A DNA stretch of 64,000 nucleotides from Halorhabdus rudnickae (GCF_900880625.1 NZ_CAAHFB010000005.1:231205-295204); one strand, 5' to 3'; counted from the first letter of the stretch, positions 52,994 through 61,860 are shown. The notes: a model not told the origin generated them from the letters alone. Made by a program: numbers and translations.

Positions 52994-53007
52994 CTTTGAA
53001 TCCAAAG
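52994..53007. promoter_or_regulatory. candidate copper-regulon operator, site 6 (HMA copy 2)
   Basis: CTTTGAATCCAAAG lies 44 bp before the ATG of HMA copy 2. It is the near-palindrome CTTTG-AATC-CAAAG. The flanking TGCT-TTGAATCCAAAGTC closely matches site 1 before HMA copy 1. Confidence 0.5.
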
Positions 53008-53060
53008 TCAGATCAGATGTATAGATGAGAATGCAAACCAGGTTCCATGGCACCATACGT

Positions 53061-53246
53061 CGTCGAATCGGTATCGTCGGTAACGATCTCTGGACGTTTG
53101 TGGGGCGTGCCGTCCGCGAGCATCTCCGTCACCGTGCCGTGCTGTCGATCGATCTCGTCGCCGGAGGTGAATTCGAGCGGTCGTCCGAGTGCGTCACCGC
53201 AGGCCAACCCGAGGAGAACGCCTTCGGCAGCGTCGGTCGAAACCAT
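53061..53246 (-). pseudogene. 5' fragment of an ADP-ribosylglycohydrolase gene
   Basis: It begins MVSTDAAEGVLLGLACGDAL and continues GRPLEFTSGDEIDRQHGTVT, then EMLADG. These equal the first ~60 residues of the full gene at 60720-61646. The match stops after VTDDTDS; downstream sequence is unrelated. It lacks the metal-binding Asp pair of the full protein's C-terminal half. With the full copy it brackets the helicase/orc block. Confidence 0.85.
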
Positions 53247-53316
53247 GCGAGAACCCACGATTACCAGTCCGTTAAACCCACTCCCGCTCGGTAACTCCGA
53301 TCCCGCCGTCGTCGTA

Positions 53317-56067
53317 TCATTGATCCCCTCGCTCTCGCTTCTGAATCGTCATTGACTCCGTGAAGTGTATCTCCCGATCACCGTTGTACTCACTGACTTC
53401 GACCTCGTCGAAGACGTACGTCTCTCCCTCCGCCACGACTGGCGGGTCAGTTCGTTCCCACGAGACGAACTTGATCCGGCCATTCTCGTCCTCGAGTAGG
53501 CCCGCCTGTGCCTGGCTTTCGTGCGGGTCGTCCCACAGCGTGGCCACCGTCGCAGTGATGCGCACTCGCTCGCCGACCTCACCGGGATCGACGACGCTCT
53601 CACTCCGTGCGAGGTACGCGTCGATTTCGTCGAGAAATGCGGACTCCTCGCCAGCTTTCGTCAGCAGATCGAGCGTCGCTTCCGAGCGTGTCAGGGCGAC
53701 GTAGAAGAGGCGGCGCTCCTCGGCCTCGGTGTTCGCCGAGACGTCACGGACAGGGTTCAAAAGTTCGTTGTTGCGGACGTCGGGTGCAAACCCGTCCTCG
53801 CCCCGGGCCACGTGAAGGAGAATGACGTGTGGCGCCTCGCGCCCTTTCGCCTGGTGGGCGGAGAAGACCGACACGCCAGCCTCGCTTCCAGCCGTTTCAC
53901 CGTCGGGCCGATATCGATCCCCATCTCCCTTCCCGTCGTAGGGAATGCTCCGCGCTTCGAGCGCCTCCTTGACCTGATCGACGAACGGCGCGCCGCTATC
54001 GTATCGCGAGAGGATCATCACGTCCTCTGGATCACTGTCCTCGTTCAGGTACTGCTCGGCGAGATTCGCCGCGTACTCGCCGACCCGGTCCGCATACTGC
54101 CACTCGTCGTACCCGTCGAGGACGTGGAGCCGTGGTGTCGTCTCCCGGCCGCTGCAGGCCACGGGGCGCTTCTCGATCTGCGTGGGATTGTTCGCGATCA
54201 GGTCCGTACTCGCGTCCAGGACGGTCTCCGGGCAGCGATAGGTCTCGCGGAGTTCCGTGATCGCTGCCGGTCCGAAGTACTCCTCGAAGTCCACGAAATA
54301 CTCGACGACAGCGCCACGGAACGCGTAGATGCTCTGCCAGTCGTCACCGACACAGAAGAGGTGCGGTGCGTCGGGGCCGTCGGTCAGCGCGTCGAGGAGT
54401 CTGATCTGACTGATCGCGACGTCCTGGAACTCGTCGACGAGGACGTGCTCGAACTGCGACTGGAAGTGGCCTGGATCCTCGCGAACGGCCGCGACGGCGT
54501 CGTAGATCATGTCGTCGAAGTCAACGAGATCGTTCCGCCGCTTCCAGTCCTCGTACTCCTCGAGGAGGATGGACCCACAGACGCCGAAGTGATACTTGCG
54601 GGGATCGTGCCGCGACAGATCGTCGCGTATCTCGTCGGGATCGGTATCGAAGGTCCCGGCGTTGTCGATGAACTTCGCGAAGAGTCCGACGAGGTGTTGC
54701 TCTCGCTCGTGGTCGTCGAGAGCGTGATCGACGAGGTCCTCGAAGCTCATCGGATCCAGTCGAACGCCACGTCTCGCGAGACGATGGGTGAGGGCTTTCT
54801 CCAGGGTACCTGCCCAGTATTCGAAATCGTAGGTTTCGACCAGGGTGTGGCCACTCGACTCGAACTGCTGGCGTGCCCACATGAGTTTCTCGCGGTACTC
54901 CTCGCTGGTCCAGGCAAACCACGGCGCGACGTCACCGTTCTCGTCGATCCCCCAGTGTTCGATGGTGATGTCGTATTCGGGCAGAGAGAAATCCGGGCTG
55001 TAGACGTCCCTGTCCTTGCCCGTCTCGGCCCATTCGGCGATCGCCTCGTACTGGTACTCGACGCCGTGCGTGAACAGGAAGTCCGCGATGGCCTTCTCGG
55101 CCTGCGATGCGACCGTCTCGCCGGCGAGCGTCTCGTAGGACCGCTCGGACCGCGCCCGGACGTACTCGGCTCGCGATTCGTGATCGTCGGGGACCGTGGT
55201 CTCGGTCGAGTAGTGGGTCAGAAACTGGCGATAGTGCCGGGCGAACGTGGGGTCGTCCCCATCGAGCTTGTCGCGGATCCGTTCCTCGACGAAGTTCCGA
55301 CGGTCGCGATCATCGATCGTCGACCGATGGCCGTCCGTCGCCTGGCGTGCGATCCCGTTCGCGAAACTGTGGATCGTCTCCACGGTGACCTCGGTAATGC
55401 CGAATCGCTCTTCGAGGCGCTTCTGAATCTCGTCTCTGGCGTTCCGGGTGAGCGTCACGGCGGCAATCCGATCCGGATCGACACCTCGTTCGATCAGGTA
55501 GGCGATCCGATGGGTGAGGACGAGTGTCTTGCCTGTCCCCGCACCGGCGATGACCTGATTGTACTCGTCGTTCCGGACGACCGCTTTTCGCTGGTCGCGA
55601 TTCAGATCGTGGCCTGCCTCGTCGATGTCCGTGAAGAGGTTCTCGTACTGCTCCAGTTGTCCCTTGACGAACGATTCGTTGTATCCGTCGAGACGTGCTG
55701 TGATTCCCTGTAGCTCCGATCTGATCGAGTCCAACCGATCGCGGTCTTCGTCCGTGTAGGGGAACGGCCACCTCGTCGATCGAAGTTCGTCGTACTCGTC
55801 GATCACACGCTGAAGGCTGTCGGAAAAGTCGCGTCGTTCTCGCGTCGTCAAGTAATGCTCACCGTTGAGGAGTGCTGTTTGTTCCTCGTTCAGCGAGGCG
55901 AGTTCGTCTTCGAGAGTCGCAAGTGCTGATTCGAATTCACGGCGTCGTTCGTCTGGATCGCCGAGCCACACTCGAACGAGAGGATCGGGGGCATACCGTC
56001 GGAACAGACGAACCGGCAGGGACGGCTCGTCGATCGGTTCGATTTTGTCTGCCCCGTCGATTCCCAT
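53317..56067 (-). CDS. UvrD/Rep-type helicase with embedded nuclease-like and C-terminal OB-fold segments
   Basis: From the ATG at 56067 the product is 916 residues. The N-terminus is a coiled-coil-like region, then Walker A VIAGAGTGKTLVLTHRIAYL and motif II DEFQDV near residue 535. Later helicase motifs are QSIYAFRGA, AHQAKGREAP and VALTRSE. Between the first two lies DVYSPDFSLPEYDITIEHWG with a following Lys, resembling the PD-(D/E)XK nuclease fold found in HelD-like helicases. The last ~90 residues (RVRITATVATLWDD ... YVFDEVEVSEYNG) look like an OB-fold. It probably acts in DNA repair or defence. Confidence 0.85.
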   Translation of the reverse strand: MGIDGADKIEPIDEPSLPVRLFRRYAPDPLVRVWLGDPDERRREFESALATLEDELASLNEEQTALLNGEHYLTTRERRDFSDSLQRVIDEYDELRSTRWPFPYTDEDRDRLDSIRSELQGITARLDGYNESFVKGQLEQYENLFTDIDEAGHDLNRDQRKAVVRNDEYNQVIAGAGTGKTLVLTHRIAYLIERGVDPDRIAAVTLTRNARDEIQKRLEERFGITEVTVETIHSFANGIARQATDGHRSTIDDRDRRNFVEERIRDKLDGDDPTFARHYRQFLTHYSTETTVPDDHESRAEYVRARSERSYETLAGETVASQAEKAIADFLFTHGVEYQYEAIAEWAETGKDRDVYSPDFSLPEYDITIEHWGIDENGDVAPWFAWTSEEYREKLMWARQQFESSGHTLVETYDFEYWAGTLEKALTHRLARRGVRLDPMSFEDLVDHALDDHEREQHLVGLFAKFIDNAGTFDTDPDEIRDDLSRHDPRKYHFGVCGSILLEEYEDWKRRNDLVDFDDMIYDAVAAVREDPGHFQSQFEHVLVDEFQDVAISQIRLLDALTDGPDAPHLFCVGDDWQSIYAFRGAVVEYFVDFEEYFGPAAITELRETYRCPETVLDASTDLIANNPTQIEKRPVACSGRETTPRLHVLDGYDEWQYADRVGEYAANLAEQYLNEDSDPEDVMILSRYDSGAPFVDQVKEALEARSIPYDGKGDGDRYRPDGETAGSEAGVSVFSAHQAKGREAPHVILLHVARGEDGFAPDVRNNELLNPVRDVSANTEAEERRLFYVALTRSEATLDLLTKAGEESAFLDEIDAYLARSESVVDPGEVGERVRITATVATLWDDPHESQAQAGLLEDENGRIKFVSWERTDPPVVAEGETYVFDEVEVSEYNGDREIHFTESMTIQKRERGDQ

Positions 56068-56437
56068 AGCAGAATTTCTCTCGACGATCCCAAATAAACG
56101 TCCGGAACGTCGGCGACCCGTATTGATATGCGCCAGGAGGAGCCTATCACACAACTGTTCACAAGATTTTGTGTTCTATGAGATGTAGTGAAGCTGATAC
56201 TCAGTAGATGGGCGTGTGGCCCACTGGGAGGTCCATCAATCTATATAAACTCCGCTAGCAGTGCAAGATACAAAGCGCGTATTGGGTCAACGTTCGACTC
56301 TTCTGATTTCGTGATGTGACTGAATAACGCCGATACCTTCTCTAAGAAATATAGAACAGGGATATATGTCGTTTGGCGAGTATAAATCACTGCCATAGTA
56401 TCGAGACTTTTTACCCGGGTTACAACCACGAATAAGT
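56068..56437. other. AT-rich divergent promoter region
   Basis: Between the helicase (minus) and the membrane protein (plus), no gene is seen. It is AT-rich with several TATA-like stretches, as expected for two divergent promoters. No clear operator repeat was noticed. Confidence 0.45.
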
Positions 56438-57454
56438 ATGTCTGTAGCTGAATGGTTTTTCTCGACACTCGCCCAATCTACTGCCGCTATTATCGGGTTT
56501 ACGATTGCGTTGGCCGCAGCCCTGTACACGTCCCGACTTGAAAAAATCCGCCATCAAACTGAATCGCTCCGCGATCAACTAATCGAGATCCAAGACGAGT
56601 ACCGACCAGTACTCAGTGGTATTTCAACGACCATCCTCGAAGAGGGGGAGTTCAGTACTGGAGAAATCACGCCGGATATCGATGCTCAAGAAATCGTCGA
56701 TGACTCACAGAATATGGAGGAAGCAGCCGCTCGCATCCAATACCTTTCGAGTGGATTGAACGCTACTACAGAAGAAATCCAGGAGTGGGCCAGTGAACAA
56801 CAAGACGAAAAGGCGGCTCTCCTTTGGGCTCATAACAAACGAACGATTGGACTTCTGGATGAAATATCACCTCTCACAGAGAACCTGTTGACGCCTGAGC
56901 AGATGGGAGAGTTGATGGACAGTGTCCGATCTATGAAAGGAATACTCGACGTAAATAACGAGTCCGCCGAAGCCCTTTATGAGGAGATCACCGGAGATGA
57001 AGCTGGCAGAGGATTCCACACTGAAGACATCTTCTCAGAAACAGAATCAGTAGAACGATGGATTGACCGAAATTTGCAGGACTACAATCGACGACACGTG
57101 GGGTTCGAGATCCCGGACAGCATCGCCACGGGCCAGAACATCTCCAATTGGGCAACGATGTACGAGGAGTTCGAGCGTGATCTCGGACTTGCAGGTGGGA
57201 ACGCCATAGGCTCCAAAATCATCTCGAACCCCCGGTCAGATATCAAGGAGTTCCTGAGGTATGCTGCTATGTTAGGAATTGTCGGGATATTCATTCCACT
57301 GATGTTCCTTATAGTGTCTCCCGAATCACCGGCATGGACCCTTGATAGTAGTGCTGTCCTGTGGAGCCAGATAATAACACTTGCCGCGTCAGCAGTCCTA
57401 TCAGGATTGCTTATTTGGTCTTTGTTTGGTTTCTTACGTAAAAGTATGACCTAA
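56438..57454 (+). CDS. membrane protein with long helical cytosolic domain, unknown
   Basis: The 338-residue protein has one N-terminal membrane helix (STAAIIGFTIALAAALYTSR). Then come ~220 hydrophilic, Glu/Gln/Asn-rich residues with coiled-coil character (EKIRHQTESLRDQLIEIQ and others), and two C-terminal helices (MLGIVGIFIPLMFLIV and ITLAASAVLSGLLIWSLFGF). I do not recognise it. It lies between a helicase-nuclease gene and an AbiE-like pair, a typical place for a defence or membrane-effector gene. Base composition is lower in GC than its neighbours. Confidence 0.6.
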   Translation: MSVAEWFFSTLAQSTAAIIGFTIALAAALYTSRLEKIRHQTESLRDQLIEIQDEYRPVLSGISTTILEEGEFSTGEITPDIDAQEIVDDSQNMEEAAARIQYLSSGLNATTEEIQEWASEQQDEKAALLWAHNKRTIGLLDEISPLTENLLTPEQMGELMDSVRSMKGILDVNNESAEALYEEITGDEAGRGFHTEDIFSETESVERWIDRNLQDYNRRHVGFEIPDSIATGQNISNWATMYEEFERDLGLAGGNAIGSKIISNPRSDIKEFLRYAAMLGIVGIFIPLMFLIVSPESPAWTLDSSAVLWSQIITLAASAVLSGLLIWSLFGFLRKSMT

Positions 57455-57612
57455 TCAATATGATGACGGTCTCAACAGAACCCGATCTCTGTATCGGTCA
57501 CGCCAGTGTTAACAGAATTCGCTCCGACATCAAAATATCAGAATTTCTTCCTTCTATATTGTCCACTCTCTGATACTCGATATTGGATAGGGAACGTTTC
57601 TATGGCACGCCA

Positions 57613-58308
57613 TCAGGGAAGTTGCCCTTCGAGAAAGCCCAGTAAGTCGTCGATATCGTCACTCGACGCCGCAGACTGGCCGAAGAGACTCTTGAAGCGG
57701 TGGTCGAGACCGCCCTCCGCGATGAACTCCCGTGCGTCTTCGAGTTGCGCCTGCAAGGCGTCCGGGTTGCCACGGTGGAGGTGCGTTTCGACGATATCGA
57801 GGTCGATCTCCGGAACGGCAGCCAGCACGTCCGCGAGATCCGTCGGTCGTGCGCTGTGGAGTTTCGCAGCGACCAGAATTTCCCCATCCGCGGTGCGCGC
57901 CGTCGTCGATTTCGATCCACCGGAGATCGTTCGCTCGGTGCTGTGGTCACGGAGATACGCGAACGACCACTCCGCGTCGGTCTGCCGACAGCCGAGGCCG
58001 TTCACAAGCACGTCGACGCCGATGGGATGGACGAGGTCTTCTGAGCGCTCGAACAGTTCGATTTCACGATCGTAGATGGTCTCCTCTGGCGGGACTTCGA
58101 GGGTGTCCTGGCGCTCGAAGTGATGGGCTTCGAGAAACGCGACGACATCGTCGTATTCGTCGGGGGCGATGACGAGATCCAGATCAGTCGAGAAGCGCGT
58201 TTCGAACTGGCTGACAGCATACCCGCCGACGAGCACGAATTCGATGTCCGACGCCTGGAGGTCTTCGAGCACCTCGATCAGGGCCTCGCTGCGTTCTTCC
58301 TGGCTCAT
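57613..58308 (-). CDS. nucleotidyltransferase (AbiEii/DUF6036-like), toxin-type
   Basis: The 231-residue protein has the NTase signature FVLVGGYAVSQFETRFSTDL followed by DLVIAP: a Gly-Gly turn and an S-T-D-x-D metal-binding pair near residue 42. The rest fits minimal nucleotidyltransferases used as AbiE-type or MNT toxins, with a C-terminal helical half. Its ATG overlaps the stop of the upstream winged-helix gene (ATGA at 58305-58308). Toxin status is inferred from gene order and fold. Confidence 0.8.
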   Translation of the reverse strand: MSQEERSEALIEVLEDLQASDIEFVLVGGYAVSQFETRFSTDLDLVIAPDEYDDVVAFLEAHHFERQDTLEVPPEETIYDREIELFERSEDLVHPIGVDVLVNGLGCRQTDAEWSFAYLRDHSTERTISGGSKSTTARTADGEILVAAKLHSARPTDLADVLAAVPEIDLDIVETHLHRGNPDALQAQLEDAREFIAEGGLDHRFKSLFGQSAASSDDIDDLLGFLEGQLP

Positions 58309-58970
58309 GCTGGCTCCATTCGGTAGTCCGCATCGCTATCGACCTCGTCGTACATGCGATCGAGCATGGACAGGGCCGACTGGAACGTGGCGTAGTGTTC
58401 CCGGGCGAATGCGACCGTCTCGTCCAGCGAGATGACCGGCCGACCGTCGACCTGCTCTGCCTTGATCAAGTCGCGAGGTTCGACGACGACCTGGAGTGGC
58501 CCGTCGATCTTCCCACGCGGTTGTCGCTCGCGAGAGACTGGAATATCGAACAGGTCGAAAAAGCGCTCCCACGCTTCGAGGTCGGATTCCTCGACGGCGA
58601 TGAAGAGGGGGTAATCGTCCGGCTCACGCGCGACCTGGTAGCCGCCGCGTGTCCAGACGTACACCGCGTCAATCCCGGTGAACGCGAAGTCCATGCCCGC
58701 GAACTGCGGGAGGACGTACGCCTCGGAAATCGACGGTGGTGAGACGCCTGCCGAGGCCGCGAGCAACTGCAGTCCCGCGTCTCGGACAGTATCGTCAACG
58801 ACAGTGAGTCCGTCGTCGTATGTGACGTAGCCCTCGGCTTCCAGCCGATCGACGATCCGCCGGATCGTCTCGCGGTTCTCGTCGATCTTCCGGGAGACGC
58901 CAACGATCGTATCGCCCGGATCGATCGCGAGCAACGTCTTCAGCTCCTTTTCGCCGCATGCAGTATACAT
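58305..58970 (-). CDS. winged-helix antitoxin-like regulator (AbiEi-like)
   Basis: From the ATG at 58970 the product is 221 residues with an N-terminal winged helix (KELKTLLAIDPGDTIVGVSR, RETIRRIVDRLEAEGYVTYD). A larger C-terminal domain carries AYVLPQFAGMDFAFTGIDAV and EVVEPRDLIKAEQ-like sequence (VVEPRDLIKAEQV). This resembles AbiEi-type antitoxins paired with a nucleotidyltransferase. A perfect palindrome 15 bp upstream (58985-59002) is its likely operator. Confidence 0.78.
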   Translation of the reverse strand: MYTACGEKELKTLLAIDPGDTIVGVSRKIDENRETIRRIVDRLEAEGYVTYDDGLTVVDDTVRDAGLQLLAASAGVSPPSISEAYVLPQFAGMDFAFTGIDAVYVWTRGGYQVAREPDDYPLFIAVEESDLEAWERFFDLFDIPVSRERQPRGKIDGPLQVVVEPRDLIKAEQVDGRPVISLDETVAFAREHYATFQSALSMLDRMYDEVDSDADYRMEPA

Positions 58971-58984
58971 CTGTCTTCTTATGA

Positions 58985-59002
58985 TTGCACATAGTTGTGC
59001 AA
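58985..59002. promoter_or_regulatory. palindromic operator before the AbiE-like pair
   Basis: TTGCACATAGTTGTGCAA is an inverted repeat of perfect 7-bp arms around TAGT. It lies 15-32 bp before the ATG of the winged-helix gene and would overlap the start site or TATA region, fitting autorepression by the antitoxin-like protein. Confidence 0.6.
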
Positions 59003-59075
59003 GAGTAATGTATCTTATCGTCGGGCCGTGATTGGCCTTCATGTTTTGTCCAAGTATCGCTCTGTGCTACAGCAG

Positions 59076-60095
59076 TCACGACGGACTCGGTGACGCCACG
59101 CACCGATAGCGGCGATCCTGGGTGGACCCTTCGGCAGCGATCAGGTTGTACCGCACCATCTTCTTGAGATAGCTCCGGACGGTTCGATCGGATTTCGGAT
59201 TGTCGATGCGAGAGCGGTACTCTTCGTACAGAGTACCGGGCGCAATCGACCCATGGTCTTCGATGATGTCGTAGATTTCACGCTGGTGGTCCGACAGCGC
59301 ATCGAGACTCTTCTGGCGGAGTTCCTCGCGGGCGTCCGGAACGGCCTGCTTCACGTGGTCGGTGGTGATCTGCTCGGCACCGTCTCGATCGGCCTGGCGG
59401 GCGGCGAGTTTGAGCGTCGCGATCGCGACGCGCGCGTCCCCGCCGGCCTCGTCAGCGATCGCCTCGAGTTGCTCCGGTGCAATCGCGTCGTGCGTGAGCG
59501 CCCGGTCGGCCCGCTCGCGGAGGATGTCGACGAGTTCGTCGGTCGTGTACGCGTGAAAGCGGATGCGCTCGGCACTGCGAAGCCGACTCGCCAGGCGTTC
59601 GTCCACCTCGGCGAGGAGTTCCTCGACGTCGTTCGCGATCAGGACGAGCGAGAACGACTGCAAGCCAAGCAGTTCGTAGAGGACCGTCCGGTCCGCGAGC
59701 TGGTCGACCTCGTCGAGGATGACGACACAGGGTGGGCCGTCGTGATCGCGAAGGCGATCGAACAGCACGTCACGCGGCGTTGACTGGCGGTGGATATCGA
59801 CGGTGCTCGTGACTTCGTCGAGGATCCGGAAGAGCACCTGAAATCGGGAGTGATCGTTCCAGCAGTTGACGTAGATGGATTCGACGTCGAGATTCTCTTC
59901 TTTCAGGCGTTCGACGGTGTACTTCGAAATGCACGTCTTGCCGGACCCCGAGGGGCCACTGATGAACGCCGTGTCGGCGGGACGACCGTCTGCGAGTGGC
60001 TGGAGGACACTCGACAGGTGATTGATCTCCGGATCGCGGTGGACCACCTCCCGGGGAACGAACTCCTCCCGGAGGAAACGGGCGTCTCTGAGCAT
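59076..60095 (-). CDS. orc: Orc1/Cdc6-type replication initiator
   Basis: The 339-residue protein is an AAA+ ATPase of the archaeal Orc1/Cdc6 type. Walker A is FISGPSGSGKTCISKYTVER; Walker B is CVVILDEVDQLADRTVLYEL; sensor 1 (VLIANDVEELL) and sensor 2 (GGDARVAIATLKLAARQ) are in place. A C-terminal winged helix (DHGSIAPGTLYEEYRSRIDN) follows. It is shorter at the N-terminus than chromosomal Orc1. Plasmid-type orc genes usually lie beside an origin, but no clear repeat cluster was seen in the adjacent gaps. Confidence 0.92.
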   Translation of the reverse strand: MLRDARFLREEFVPREVVHRDPEINHLSSVLQPLADGRPADTAFISGPSGSGKTCISKYTVERLKEENLDVESIYVNCWNDHSRFQVLFRILDEVTSTVDIHRQSTPRDVLFDRLRDHDGPPCVVILDEVDQLADRTVLYELLGLQSFSLVLIANDVEELLAEVDERLASRLRSAERIRFHAYTTDELVDILRERADRALTHDAIAPEQLEAIADEAGGDARVAIATLKLAARQADRDGAEQITTDHVKQAVPDAREELRQKSLDALSDHQREIYDIIEDHGSIAPGTLYEEYRSRIDNPKSDRTVRSYLKKMVRYNLIAAEGSTQDRRYRCVASPSPS

Positions 60096-60209
60096 ATTCG
60101 TTCGTTAATCAGCCGACATATTAAATGGCGGAGGGGCGATTCCGGAATTTCCAGAAAGAGTACCATGCTACTGGTTCGATCTACGATGACACCGTGGTTC
60201 TCGGCCGAA

Positions 60210-60713
60210 TCAGGGAAGGACACTCGTGATCGCGTTGCCTGCCACCAGCGCCAGTCCCAACGCGATCACGCCAAGAACGAGTAAGGCGTAGTTCGCGATC
60301 GGGTTCGCCGCTCGGGCGACATCGTAGGAGTAGTGATCGTCACGGACGGGCGCAAATGGTTCGACACCCATCGGCGTGAGGGCATCTGCGGCGATGTGCG
60401 AGAGGATCGTGACCGCCCCGACCAGCAGCCCGAACGTGCCGAGGCCGATCGCCGCGAGGATGCCGTCATTCGAGCCGATCGCGAGACCAATGAGACCGAG
60501 CCCAATCCCGACAAGGGCAGCGAACCAGACCGTGTGGGTGAGCCCCCGATGGGAGATACCGGGAACGCGCTGGTCGTAATCCGGCACCATCGCCAGAAGA
60601 CCAGCCCCGACTGCACCGGCCATTGCGGCTCCCTCGAAGCCCACGACGAAGATGACGAATCCCACTGGTGCGTAGGCGAGTAACGCGGCGCCGATGTGGC
60701 CCTCTCGATGCAT
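60210..60713 (-). CDS. YdjM/DUF457-like membrane metal-dependent hydrolase
   Basis: The 167-residue protein has four helices and starts with MHREGHIGAALLAYAPVGFV. ISHRGLTHTVW near residue 55 and ILSHIAADALTPMGVEPFAP near 105 supply the His/Asp set of the DUF457/YdjM family. That family is membrane-bound and linked to phospholipase-like or LexA-regulated proteins. It is next to and on the same strand as the ADP-ribosylglycohydrolase, 6 bp from its stop. Confidence 0.85.
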   Translation of the reverse strand: MHREGHIGAALLAYAPVGFVIFVVGFEGAAMAGAVGAGLLAMVPDYDQRVPGISHRGLTHTVWFAALVGIGLGLIGLAIGSNDGILAAIGLGTFGLLVGAVTILSHIAADALTPMGVEPFAPVRDDHYSYDVARAANPIANYALLVLGVIALGLALVAGNAITSVLP

Positions 60714-60719
60714 GGTTCG

Positions 60720-61646
60720 TCAGACCGACGCGTCGATGTCCGTCGACGCGAGCGTTCGCGCAAGCAAGGAGAGGTCCTCGCGGTACTCGAGCGGTTCGAG
60801 CCACCGGTCGGGAAGCGCCTCTTTGCCGAACCGGGCGCCGGCGACGGCCCCAGCGACGGCGCCGATGGTATCCGTATCGCCACCACGGTTCACGGCCGAT
60901 ACTATCGCCTCTTCGGCTGAGTCGGCCGTCATCGCATCGTAGAGTGCCGTCTGGAGTGTGTGGACGACATAGCCACTCGTTTCGAGATCGGTCTCGTCGA
61001 TCAGATCTGGCACTAGTCGGAGCGTTTCGACGAGTTCGTTCGGTGTGTCACCATCGACTTTGGCTAGTGCGTCGGCGAGTGGATCCTCCTCACCGCGGAG
61101 ATATCCGGCGATCGTCGCATTCAGGATTACGCACCCGTACCGGCACCGTGGGTCATAATGAGTGATCGCCGAGGATTGCTTGCTCACTCTTTGTAGCGTT
61201 TCTGGTTCGTCGGCGAAGGCGATCGCGTAGGGGGCGCACCGCATGACACTCCCGTTCCCGGCGTTCGAACCTTCGGCACGATGTTGCCAGACCTCTTGGC
61301 CGACTGACCGCCAGTCGGTTCCCCGGCTGTATTCCCTGAGCGCGTCGGCCGTCATCAGGCCGATGTCGAACGGATCGGATTCGAACCATTCCAGAAACCG
61401 GTCCGCAATATCCTGCCCGTCGAAGCACTCGATCTCGACGAGACTCCGTGCGATACACAGCGCCATCTCGGTATCGTCCGTGACTGTCCCCGCTGGCTTT
61501 CCGTGTGACCCGTCCGCCAACATCTCCGTCACCTCGCCATGCTGGGATGTGATCTGTTCAGCGCTCTTGAATTCGACCGGGCGACCAAGTGCGTCACCAC
61601 AGGCTAACCCGAGAAGGATTCCTTCTGCAGCATCAGTCGAAACCAT
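60720..61646 (-). CDS. ADP-ribosylglycohydrolase (DraG family)
   Basis: The 308-residue protein has the ARH fold markers GLACGDALGRPVEFKSAEQI, TVTDDTEMALCIARSLVEIE (metal-binding T-D-D-T-E), and NAGNGSVMRCAPYAIAFADE. SAVNRGGDTDTIGAVAGAVA supplies the second G-D-T-D-T metal site. It removes ADP-ribose from proteins or nucleotides. It is intact, unlike its 5' fragment at 53061-53246. Confidence 0.93.
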   Translation of the reverse strand: MVSTDAAEGILLGLACGDALGRPVEFKSAEQITSQHGEVTEMLADGSHGKPAGTVTDDTEMALCIARSLVEIECFDGQDIADRFLEWFESDPFDIGLMTADALREYSRGTDWRSVGQEVWQHRAEGSNAGNGSVMRCAPYAIAFADEPETLQRVSKQSSAITHYDPRCRYGCVILNATIAGYLRGEEDPLADALAKVDGDTPNELVETLRLVPDLIDETDLETSGYVVHTLQTALYDAMTADSAEEAIVSAVNRGGDTDTIGAVAGAVAGARFGKEALPDRWLEPLEYREDLSLLARTLASTDIDASV

Positions 61647-61671
61647 ACTAGGTACTCACCATCACCATTCT

Positions 61672-61860
61672 TCACCTAAAGATCACGGGGTCGTACTCAC
61701 GCAGTGCTGCATTTCGGTCGTCCTCAATAACGACGAACAGGTTGATATCGCTTGTTCGGTCAGCGTTTCCTCGGGCGACATTGCCCGATTGCATTACAGC
61801 GAGCAGGTGAGGCGGATCCGGTTGCGATTCGAAGGCAACAGGATCAGTTAGACGCTGCGT
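61672..61860 (-). pseudogene. nucleotidyltransferase fragment
   Basis: The minus-strand frame reads LLAVMQSGNVARGNADRTSD, INLFVVIEDDRNAALREYD and a stop. The SG-N-ARG...D-x-x-SDIN pattern is that of minimal nucleotidyltransferases, whose active site normally reads GS-x-ARG and SD-x-D; here both Ser-to-Asn and Asp-to-Asn changes are seen. No start or downstream partner is in frame. It seems a dead copy of a MNT/AbiE-type gene. Confidence 0.6.

Noticed and set aside
53521..55713. 730-residue plus-strand ORF opposite the helicase
   Set aside because: Antisense shadow; helicase motifs on the minus strand are decisive.
60096..60209. Replication origin beside orc
   Set aside because: The gap is short and no repeated ORB-like elements or long AT-rich unwinding region was visible.
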